Below, in pieces: positions 1-6,241 of a stretch of DNA of 6,241 nucleotides (its first letter is position 1; the number at the start of each line of letters is the position of its first letter). This DNA comes from Pseudomonadota bacterium. Its GTDB lineage: Bacteria > Pseudomonadota > Alphaproteobacteria > Acetobacterales > Acetobacteraceae. The stretch lies in contig JAJYAF010000135.1 of assembly GCA_021779655.1 (NCBI GenBank), positions 1 through 6,241 of the forward strand, written 5' to 3'. The position numbers and the translations under genes were made by a program. The notes beneath the pieces are model-generated. The model did not search any database, was not told the origin of the DNA, and saw nothing but the letters and a program-made list of their open reading frames with translations.

Positions 1-715
<715 letters not shown>

Positions 716-733
716 AGCGGTTCCAGCCTGACC

Positions 734-773
734 GTATCATACCAATCCGCATTTTTGCGGATTGGTATGATAC
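734..773. repeat. Perfect hairpin A: 18-bp stem, tttt loop
   Basis: The arm at 734-751 is exactly complementary to 756-773, leaving the 4-nt loop tttt at 752-755. The stem is perfect over 18 bp. It is the left inner arm of the 130-bp element and starts 18 nt after the ligA stop. No T-run follows the stem on either strand, so it is not a standard intrinsic terminator, although so strong a hairpin could stabilise a 3' end. Confidence 0.9.
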
Positions 774-821
774 CAGCCCGCCACCTGTCTGGAAGAGTCA
801 ATCAATCGGCGGGCTGGTATC
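769..821. repeat. Perfect hairpin B: 14-bp GC-rich stem, 25-nt loop
   Basis: gataccagcccgcc at 769-782 is exactly complementary to 808-821, with a 25-nt loop at 783-807. The first five bases (gatac, 769-773) are shared with the right arm of hairpin A, so full-length A and B stems compete at their boundary. It forms the right inner arm of the 130-bp element. Confidence 0.88.
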
Positions 822-852
822 AGGAGGAAACCGCTCTAGCCCTTGATAGGGC

Positions 853-899
853 GAGCAACTTTATCAGCCAAACCGATTCCGGTCCGGCTGATGTTGCTC
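853..899. repeat. Second palindromic element, bulged 14-bp stem
   Basis: gagcaac (853-859) and atcagcc (863-869) pair with ggctgat (886-892) and gttgctc (893-899). The 14-bp stem is interrupted only by a ttt bulge at 860-862, and a small inner accg/cggt stem (872-875 with 880-883) sits in the loop. It begins 12 nt after the first element and ends 25 nt beyond the purH stop. The design resembles small palindromic intergenic repeats whose ends read (t)agagc...gctct(a), as seen in many alphaproteobacteria. It may help terminate purH or ligA transcripts, but no U-tract follows on either strand, so that role is inference. Confidence 0.7.
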
Positions 900-924
900 T
901 AGCCGAACGTCTCTACTTTCAAGC

Positions 925-2481
925 CTAATGCCGGAAATGCCGGATACCGGTAAAAACCATGGCGATACCCGCTTCGTCCGCCGCGGCGATCACTTCCGCG
1001 TCGCGAATCGAGCCGCCGGGTTGAATCACGGCCCGGCCCCCGGCGGCGATGGCGGCCTGCAAACCATCGGCGAAGGGAAAGAAAGCATCCGACGCGACCA
1101 CGCAGCCGCTCGTCTCCAGGCCGGCGGCCTCCGCCTTCCAGGCCGCGATGCGCGCCGAGGTGACACGGGACATCTGTCCCGCGCCGATACCGAGGGTCGC
1201 GCCAGCGCGCGCGTACACGATGGCGTTGGATTTCACGTGTTTGCATACACGGAAAGCAAACAGCAAATCGGCGAGTTCCGACGACGAGGGCGCGCGTTTT
1301 GTCACCACTTTGATATCCGACGCGCCGATGCGCGCATTATCGCGGTCTTGAACGAGGAATCCGCCGGCGGTTGACCGGAAGGCCAGGCCTTTTTCCCCCG
1401 GATCGGGCACACCGCCTGTCAGCAAAAGACGTAAATTGCGTTTTTTGGCCAGCAAAGCCTTTGCCTGCGCCGTCGCTCCGGGAGCGATGATGACCTCGGT
1501 GAAAATTCGGGAAATTTTTTCCGCGGTTGGCGCGTCGAGAATCCTGTTGAGCGCGACGATGCCGCCGAACACCGATTCCGGATCGCAGGCCAGGGCCAAA
1601 TCCCAGGCCGTTGCGGGGTCTTCCGCGATTGCGACGCCGCAAGGATTGGCATGCTTGACAATGACGATCGCGGACTCTTCGAATTCGGCCACGCATTCAA
1701 AAGCGGCGTCGGCATCGTTGATGTTATTATAGGAAAGTTCCTTGCCCTGCGCCTGCTCGGCCGTGGCGATGCCATAGCGCCTGCCCGTTGTGTAGAACGC
1801 CGCCGATTGATGCGGATTTTCACCGTAGCGCAATGGCTGCTTCAATTTTCCCGCAAGGGTGAAATGCTTCGGGTAGGCTTGGCGGTCTTGCTCGGAAAAC
1901 CATGAACTTATTGCGGAATCGTAAGCGCTGGTAAGCGCGTAGGCGGTGCCTGCCAGCTTTTTGCGCGTCCGAAGCGTTGTTCCGCCTCGTGTTTCAATTT
2001 CAGATAAAACGGCGGCATAATCCTCAGGCATTGTCAGCACCGTGACGAAGGCGTGATTTTTGGCGGCCGCCCGGATCAGGGCCGGGCCGCCGATATCGAT
2101 GTTCTCGATACATTCATCGAACGGCGCGCCGGAGGCGACGGTTTGCTCGAACGGATAGAGATTGACGGCAACAAGATCGATCGGCGCGATCCGATGCCTG
2201 TCCATCTGCTCGCGATGTTCCGGCAGGTCGCGCCGGGCCAGGATGCCGGCATGGACCTGCGGTGCCAAGGTTTTCACCCGGCCGTCCAGGATTTCCGGAA
2301 AGCCGGTAAGATCGGATATGTCGGTCACGTTCACGCCCGCGGCGCGCAGTGTTTTCCCCGAACCGCCGGTGGAGATGATTTCCACGCCATGTGCCATGAG
2401 GGTTTTGGCGAAATCCACGATTCCGGCTTTGTCGGACACGGAGAGGAGCGCGCGCCGGATCGGGATGATGTCGAGGGTCAT
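925..2481 (-). CDS. purH: Bifunctional AICAR formyltransferase / IMP cyclohydrolase PurH
   Basis: This cytosolic enzyme carries out the last two steps of de novo IMP synthesis: formylation of AICAR from 10-formyl-THF, then ring closure of FAICAR. It has 518 residues, normal for the family. The N-terminal cyclohydrolase domain (about 1-200) shows [19 protein letters not shown] and the expected catalytic residues: Lys70 in GRVKTL, Tyr109 in NLYPF, Asp129 in ENIDIGG and Lys141 in AAAKN. The transferase domain (about 210-518) shows [22 protein letters not shown], the active-site Lys276-His277 in VKHANPCG, Asn419 in [17 protein letters not shown] and the C-terminal HFRH. One oddity is KTLAP at 70-74 where KTLHP is usual. 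The ATG start is preceded by AAGGA at a 5-nt spacing and matches the usual N-terminus. It is the last gene of the minus-strand unit, 8 nt after creA. Confidence 0.97.
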   Translation of the reverse strand: MTLDIIPIRRALLSVSDKAGIVDFAKTLMAHGVEIISTGGSGKTLRAAGVNVTDISDLTGFPEILDGRVKTLAPQVHAGILARRDLPEHREQMDRHRIAPIDLVAVNLYPFEQTVASGAPFDECIENIDIGGPALIRAAAKNHAFVTVLTMPEDYAAVLSEIETRGGTTLRTRKKLAGTAYALTSAYDSAISSWFSEQDRQAYPKHFTLAGKLKQPLRYGENPHQSAAFYTTGRRYGIATAEQAQGKELSYNNINDADAAFECVAEFEESAIVIVKHANPCGVAIAEDPATAWDLALACDPESVFGGIVALNRILDAPTAEKISRIFTEVIIAPGATAQAKALLAKKRNLRLLLTGGVPDPGEKGLAFRSTAGGFLVQDRDNARIGASDIKVVTKRAPSSSELADLLFAFRVCKHVKSNAIVYARAGATLGIGAGQMSRVTSARIAAWKAEAAGLETSGCVVASDAFFPFADGLQAAIAAGGRAVIQPGGSIRDAEVIAAADEAGIAMVFTGIRHFRH

Positions 2482-2486
2482 GGCAA

Positions 2487-2492
2487 TCCTTA
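2487..2492 (-). promoter_or_regulatory. purH ribosome binding site overlapping the creA stop codon
   Basis: Read on the minus strand the sequence is TAAGGA: TAA is the creA stop and AAGGA is the Shine-Dalgarno for purH, with 5 nt to its ATG. A ribosome ending creA therefore sits on the purH initiation site, which suggests translational coupling. Confidence 0.75.
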
Positions 2493-2963
2493 AGGAGCGT
2501 TATCTGCCGGGGTTGGCCCGTTCGCGACAACCGCGGAAACCGCGTTGGCGGGAGAGCCGCTGAGGATCTTTGTGCTGATGAGCACATAGACAAGCGTGTG
2601 GTTGGCCGAATCGACGATGCGGTTGAGAACGAAATGCTTCACCAGCGGTGAAGCGGAAATCGCGCCCAGTTCCTGGCGACGGGGAAGATCCGGCGGAATG
2701 GTTACGGCCCCGGAGGCGACGCAGGACAAGCCGAAATTACTGGGATTCGTCGCAATCCCCAGGCCGCCGGAAACGCCGCCGGTCTGCGCGAAGGAGGCAT
2801 AACAGGCGACCTCCGGGACATCCGGATCGTCAAAGCGCTCGATGATGATTTTATCGTTCGGACCGAGCAGCCGGAAATTGGTGCTGACGCTGCCGATCGT
2901 CTGTTCGGCGAAAGCCGGGCCGGCCAAAACGAACGCCAAGGCAAAAATAATGAAAGGCTTCAT
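2490..2963 (-). CDS. creA: CreA-family exported protein
   Basis: This 157-residue protein matches the CreA family, whose molecular role is poorly known. An N-terminal signal peptide is clear: Lys2, a hydrophobic core at about 4-14, then a likely signal peptidase I site after AFA (residues 17-19), so the mature protein should be periplasmic. Family hallmarks follow in order: [17 protein letters not shown] (about 23-39), [12 protein letters not shown] (44-55), TGGVSGGLG (61-69), a second cysteine at LSC (81), and near the end [11 protein letters not shown] (135-145). Cys54 and Cys81 could form a disulphide. Its ATG overlaps the stop of the upstream glycosyltransferase (ATGA) and an AGGAA lies 6 nt before it, inside that gene. 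In Escherichia coli creA sits by the creBCD regulatory genes; none is seen here. Family assignment is firm; function is not. Confidence 0.9.
   Translation of the reverse strand: MKPFIIFALAFVLAGPAFAEQTIGSVSTNFRLLGPNDKIIIERFDDPDVPEVACYASFAQTGGVSGGLGIATNPSNFGLSCVASGAVTIPPDLPRRQELGAISASPLVKHFVLNRIVDSANHTLVYVLISTKILSGSPANAVSAVVANGPTPADNAP
2960..2963 (-). other. ATGA stop/start overlap between glycosyltransferase and creA
   Basis: On the minus strand these four bases read ATGA: the ATG (2963-2961) starts creA and the TGA (2962-2960) ends the glycosyltransferase. This is a common arrangement for termination-reinitiation coupling. It shows that the two genes share one transcript. Confidence 0.85.
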
Positions 2964-4150
2964 GACCTGTTCCTGTCCATGAGCGCTTGATACACCAAAA
3001 CCGTTTGCTGGCAGATGATCTCGTCGGCAAAATATTGCTCCGCGCGCCGGCGTGCCGCCATGCCCATGCGTGTCCGCAATTCCGGCGAGGCGATCAGCTT
3101 TTCCAAAGCCTCGGCCAAAGCATCCGGATCTCGCGCGGGAACCAGAAACCCGGTCTCGCCGTGGACCACCGCTTCGCGGCAGCCCGGAATATCCGTTGCA
3201 ACCAGGGGCCGGCCGGCGGCCATAGCCTCCAGTGCGGATTTCGGCAGGCCTTCCCGGTACGATGAAGGCTGGCAGGCGATATGTGCCCCGCGCAGTAATT
3301 CGGCCACGTCCTTGCGAGGGCCAAGCCAGCGCACCAGACCTTCCCGTTCCCAGCCCCGCAGCTCCGCTTCCGTCAAGCTGTCCGGATTGCCTTCATCCGG
3401 CGCGCCGGCCAGCAGAAACTCCGCCGGGGACCGCTTGCCGAGCAGGCGGCGCGCTGCCGCGACGAAGTCGGCTACTCCTTTCTCGCGGATCATTCGGGCA
3501 ATCAAAATCACCCGGACCGGCGGCGGAGGCTCAGGTGCCGGCGCGAATTGCCGGATATCCACGCCTGCGCCGCGAATGATGCTGGCGGCTTGCGGCCGGA
3601 TCATCCCACGGGATGCCAGCTCCGCGAGATCATCGGGATTTTCGAAGATGACCCAGCCACGCCTTGGCGAAAGCGTATAGCGAAGCAGAAGGCTTACAAG
3701 GGGTTTGAGCAGTTTCGCCAAGGGGCGATCGGACGAAAACACGTACCCGAGTCCAACCGGCGCGTTCACGATCGCCCGAACTCCCGCAATCCGGGCGGCG
3801 AGCCCTCCCTGCACGATGGGCTTGAGCGCGACATGATGAACGAGGTCTGGCTTGAGCGCGCGATAGATCCGCGCAAGCTTGAGGGTGAACAGCAGCTCGG
3901 CAAACGGATTGACCCGGCGCCGGCGGAAGCGGACCGGGATGACCTCGATCCCCGCCGCGCGAATCGCCTCGCTGGCATCGCCCGAATTCGCCACCAGAAA
4001 CACCCGCCACCCGGCGGCCCTGGCGGCCAGCGCGCGCTTCATGAAATGCGAGGCGAAAAACCAATCCTCGGTGACAAGAAAAACCAGGATCGGGGCTGCG
4101 GGGTTTCGGTGCTCGCCTGGTCTGGCCGCCAGACGCGTCGCGCCTGTCAT
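2960..4150 (-). CDS. Family 4 glycosyltransferase (GT-B fold)
   Basis: This 396-residue protein probably transfers a sugar from a nucleotide donor onto a lipid-linked glycan at the cytoplasmic face of the membrane, as CapM/PglA-type GT4 enzymes do. The N-terminal acceptor half has the early strand ILVFLVTEDWFFASH (about 21-35), DLVHHVALKP (102-111) and NAPVGLGYVF (129-138). A hydrophobic patch at about 144-160 may aid membrane contact. The C-terminal donor half shows IIRGAGVD (191-198), the phosphate-binding ARMIREKGV (218-226) and the retaining-GT4 EX7E motif, Glu300 to Glu308 in REGLPKSALEAMAAG, followed by GETGFLVP (331-338). The ATG gives a normal N-terminus, but I see no good Shine-Dalgarno before it. 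It lies 66 nt after galE and in the same frame, and overlaps creA by 4 nt. Donor and acceptor sugars cannot be told; a role in surface polysaccharide or LPS is inferred from galE next door. Confidence 0.92.
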   Translation of the reverse strand: MTGATRLAARPGEHRNPAAPILVFLVTEDWFFASHFMKRALAARAAGWRVFLVANSGDASEAIRAAGIEVIPVRFRRRRVNPFAELLFTLKLARIYRALKPDLVHHVALKPIVQGGLAARIAGVRAIVNAPVGLGYVFSSDRPLAKLLKPLVSLLLRYTLSPRRGWVIFENPDDLAELASRGMIRPQAASIIRGAGVDIRQFAPAPEPPPPVRVILIARMIREKGVADFVAAARRLLGKRSPAEFLLAGAPDEGNPDSLTEAELRGWEREGLVRWLGPRKDVAELLRGAHIACQPSSYREGLPKSALEAMAAGRPLVATDIPGCREAVVHGETGFLVPARDPDALAEALEKLIASPELRTRMGMAARRRAEQYFADEIICQQTVLVYQALMDRNRS

Positions 4151-4216
4151 GGTCGCGCGGCGGATGATCTGGAGCGGAACGGCAAGCGGGTTCAGCCGGC
4201 CCGCCGGGATATGGCC
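4151..4216 (-). other. 66-nt galE-glycosyltransferase spacer, open in the shared frame
   Basis: Between the galE TAG (4219-4217) and the glycosyltransferase ATG there are 22 codons with no further stop in the frame both genes use. The spacer holds no ATG, GTG or TTG start in that frame, only a CTG, and I see no recognisable Shine-Dalgarno, hairpin terminator or promoter. Confidence 0.6.
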
Positions 4217-5233
4217 CTAGACATTCACGAGCCCGGCCCGGCCTGCTTCCCATCTCCAGGCGTCACGGCACATGTCATGAATACCGAGCCTTGCCTTCCA
4301 GCCCAGCAACCGCTCCGCGGCGCCGGGGTCCGCGTAATAGCTGGCAACGTCGCCCGCCCTGCGGGATACGATCTTATAGGGAATTTTTCGCTGCGTCGCT
4401 GCCTCGAAGGCATGGAGAAGCTCAAGAACGGAAATGCCGATGCCGGTACCGAGATTGACCGTGAAGGTTTCGTCATTGGCAAGCACGCGCTCCACCGCAA
4501 GCGCGTGCGCCTCCGCGAGATCCATGATGTGGATATAGTCGCGGACTCCGGTTCCGTCCGGCGTGTCATAGTCATTGCCGAAAATTTGCAGCAAGGGCCG
4601 CGTTCCAGCGGCGACCTGGCAGATATAGGGCATGAGATTATTCGGCGCCCCCCTCGGCGTTTCGCCGATCATGGCGGAGGGATGCGCGCCCACCGGGTTG
4701 AAATAGCGCAGATTGGCGGCGCCCAGCAGCTTGCGGGTGCGCGCGAGGTCGTTGATGAGAATTTCCATGATCTGCTTGGTGCGGCCGTAGATGTTTTCCA
4801 CACGGGTCGGCGCGCTTTCCGGAATCGGTGAGAATTCCGGCTGGCCGTAAACGGTGGCCGACGATGAAAACACGATGTGCCGGATGCCGCGCTCCTCCAT
4901 GAATTGCAGCAGCCGGATCGTGCCGCCGATATTCATGTCGTAATAGCGGAGCGGGTCGGTCTCGCTCTCCTGCACGGCTTTCAGCGCGGCGAAATGAATG
5001 ACCGCATCGATCGCGTATGGCGAAAGCGCCCCGGACAAGGCCGAGCGATCCCTGATGTCCGCTTCGATCACCGGGATGGCCATGCCGGTGAGCTGGCGCA
5101 GACGATCCGGCGCATCGCGCTCGGAGTTGCTGAAATCGTCCACGATGACGAGCTGGTGGCCGCGTTCGGCCAATACGGCTGCGGTGTGCGACCCGATATA
5201 ACCGTTCCCGCCAGTCAACAATATTTGCGCCAT
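4217..5233 (-). CDS. galE: UDP-glucose 4-epimerase GalE
   Basis: GalE interconverts UDP-glucose and UDP-galactose, with tightly bound NAD, in the cytosol. The protein has 338 residues, as in Escherichia coli. It has the extended short-chain dehydrogenase fold: a Rossmann glycine motif TGGNGYIGSH (7-16), the IHFAALKAV segment (79-87), the catalytic serine in FSSSATVYG (Ser125), and the YxxxK pair Tyr149/Lys153 in YGRTK. Family hallmarks LRYFNPVGAHPS, NNLMPYI, IFGNDYDTPDGTGVRDYIH and VNLGTG follow. Tyr299 (in ASYYAD) matches the bulky Tyr299 of the Escherichia coli enzyme, which favours UDP-Glc/Gal over the N-acetyl sugars; that specificity is inferred. The ATG has AGGATGAGG just upstream. It follows the heparinase-like gene by 16 nt and likely supplies UDP-galactose for polysaccharide made with the next-door glycosyltransferase. 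Confidence 0.96.
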   Translation of the reverse strand: MAQILLTGGNGYIGSHTAAVLAERGHQLVIVDDFSNSERDAPDRLRQLTGMAIPVIEADIRDRSALSGALSPYAIDAVIHFAALKAVQESETDPLRYYDMNIGGTIRLLQFMEERGIRHIVFSSSATVYGQPEFSPIPESAPTRVENIYGRTKQIMEILINDLARTRKLLGAANLRYFNPVGAHPSAMIGETPRGAPNNLMPYICQVAAGTRPLLQIFGNDYDTPDGTGVRDYIHIMDLAEAHALAVERVLANDETFTVNLGTGIGISVLELLHAFEAATQRKIPYKIVSRRAGDVASYYADPGAAERLLGWKARLGIHDMCRDAWRWEAGRAGLVNV

Positions 5234-5237
5234 AGAG

Positions 5238-5246
5238 CCTCATCCT
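5238..5246 (-). promoter_or_regulatory. galE ribosome binding site
   Basis: Minus-strand AGGATGAGG lies 4 nt (from GAGG) or 9 nt (from AGGA) before the galE ATG, in the 16-nt gap after the heparinase-like gene. It supports the chosen start. Confidence 0.7.
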
Positions 5247-5249
5247 AAT

Positions 5250-6241
5250 TCAGCCGAGTTTCGTGAGCGCCCATTTCACCAGTTGCGGCTCATCGTGATG
5301 CCGGGAAAGAACGACCTGTTCGGTACGGCGCGGTTCCGATAATCCAAAATAGACGCTTTCCTCGATGCGAATGGTCATTCCGTCGGCGCGTAGGCGCCAG
5401 CCTTGCCCGGAAGGCAGGCGAAGCAATGCCGCCTCGTTATCCTGCTGCAAGCTAACGGTGACCTTGGGATGCAGGTGAAAACGAATGACAAAGGGCTGTG
5501 GCTGCTCCGCCTCGATGAAGTCTTCCCCGCGAAGATCCTCCCCGCTTTCCGCGAGGTAGAACCGCCGATGATGCACGGCCCCGAAGGGCTTCAGCCAGCC
5601 GTCATGGCTTGTCTCGAGCCAATGCGCTCCGCCCGCGCTCTGGTGTTGCGCGTTCACCTCCGCGGGCCGCCGGCCAAGGCCGTGTTCCCGTATCTCCGAG
5701 GAGGAAATACCCTCGACGACGAGGGTGGAATGGGCGGCGGTGGCGCGCAGGGCGTTCCGCCACTCCTGGCCGGAAGCGGGTGCGGCGCCGCAATTCACAA
5801 TCAATCGCTCCTTGCCCGCCGAGAATTCGAAACTCAGCGTTCCGGCATGGGCGAAACGATCATACCCTTGCGCCGCCGGCGCCCCGGCATCGACCAGCAG
5901 CACGGATTTGCCGGCGGTAAGCCGGTAGAGGCCGCTATCGCTCAGCGATGGGGCCGAACGCCCGGACCGGCCGGCCTGGGAAAGGACCAGATCGATCAGG
6001 CTCGGCAACTCCTCGCGCGTGCCGTTGAAGAGCGCGAGACCGCCATCACCATGGCGTAAGGTGCGAAGCGCCAGCGCCATGCGTTCGATGGCGACCGGCA
6101 GCACGGCCGGCGCCTCGACCTTGCCGCTTTGCAGCAGCGCGCGGATTTCCGTGAGATCCATCAGGGCGGCGAGGTGCGCCGCCGGACTTCGCTCCACATG
6201 ACAGCCATCGGGGAATAGCTGGCGCTCGATCTCCTGCGGCA
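5250..6241 (-). CDS. Heparinase II/III-family protein, C-terminal part (5' end outside window)
   Basis: The frame stays open to the right edge, giving about 330 residues; the family usually has roughly 550-600, so the N-terminal helical domain lies outside. A GTG at 6197 could be taken as a start, but the codons before it read PQEIERQLFPDGCHVERSP, a typical part of these proteins, so it is internal. The C-terminal beta-rich heparinase II/III domain shows DSGLYRL, YDRFAHAGTLSFEFSAGKERLIVNCGA and the hallmark TAAHSTLVV (nt 5741-5715), then GWLKPFGAVHHRRFYL and RTEQVVLS near the end. Known members are polysaccharide lyases for uronic-acid polymers, but alphaproteobacterial chromosomal ones near purH have no firmly known substrate. 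With galE and a glycosyltransferase just downstream, trimming or turnover of a cell-surface polymer is plausible. Family is firm, substrate unknown. Confidence 0.92.
   Translation of the reverse strand, partial: PQEIERQLFPDGCHVERSPAAHLAALMDLTEIRALLQSGKVEAPAVLPVAIERMALALRTLRHGDGGLALFNGTREELPSLIDLVLSQAGRSGRSAPSLSDSGLYRLTAGKSVLLVDAGAPAAQGYDRFAHAGTLSFEFSAGKERLIVNCGAAPASGQEWRNALRATAAHSTLVVEGISSSEIREHGLGRRPAEVNAQHQSAGGAHWLETSHDGWLKPFGAVHHRRFYLAESGEDLRGEDFIEAEQPQPFVIRFHLHPKVTVSLQQDNEAALLRLPSGQGWRLRADGMTIRIEESVYFGLSEPRRTEQVVLSRHHDEPQLVKWALTKLG

Noticed and set aside
734..773. Hairpin A as an intrinsic terminator for ligA
   Set aside because: The only T-run is in the loop; none follows the stem on the plus strand, so a classical Rho-independent terminator is not supported.
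2114..2593. Minus-strand frame of 159 codons spanning the creA-purH junction
   Set aside because: It lies across the well-supported purH start and creA end in a different frame, is Arg-rich and has no family match.
3548..4831. Long plus-strand open frame of 427 codons antisense to galE and the glycosyltransferase
   Set aside because: It overlaps two genes with clear family motifs on the other strand, is rich in Arg, Gly, His and Asp as expected of a high-GC shadow frame, and shows no recognisable domain.
5403..6059. Plus-strand open frame of 218 codons antisense to the heparinase-like gene
   Set aside because: It is the complement of a conserved heparinase II/III domain, shows no family resemblance and has no convincing ribosome binding site.
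6195..6197. GTG as the start of the heparinase-like protein, giving 315 residues
   Set aside because: The frame is open to the window edge and the upstream codons encode a family-typical segment (EIERQLFPDG), so the start must lie outside the window.

Overview
The window looks like high-GC alphaproteobacterial chromosome. The LigA tail, PurH, CreA and heparinase-like proteins all read like alphaproteobacterial versions, and the ligA-purH gap holds paired palindromic intergenic elements of a kind common in that class. The exact order cannot be fixed from sequence alone.

Layout: positions 1-715 (+) hold the 3' end of ligA (helix-hairpin-helix and BRCT regions of NAD-dependent DNA ligase). Positions 716-924 are a convergent intergenic gap filled almost entirely by two adjacent inverted-repeat elements, one of which contains the ligA stop codon. 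All remaining sequence is on the minus strand and forms one tightly packed five-gene unit, read from right to left: heparinase II/III-family protein (5' end outside the window), galE, a family 4 glycosyltransferase, creA and purH. The gaps are 16 nt, 66 nt, a 4-nt ATGA overlap, and 8 nt in which the purH ribosome binding site overlaps the creA stop codon.

The operon mixes surface-polysaccharide functions (UDP-galactose supply by GalE, sugar transfer by the glycosyltransferase, possible polysaccharide cleavage by the heparinase-like protein) with an exported CreA-family protein and the last two steps of de novo IMP synthesis (PurH). No start-of-operon promoter lies inside the window.

I see no CRISPR array, RNA gene, complete insertion sequence, phage gene or defence system. 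The points most worth a second look are the composite palindromic element at the ligA terminus, the unusual gene order around purH with translational coupling, and a His-to-Ala change in an otherwise conserved PurH motif. I found no convincing evidence of a wholly new system.
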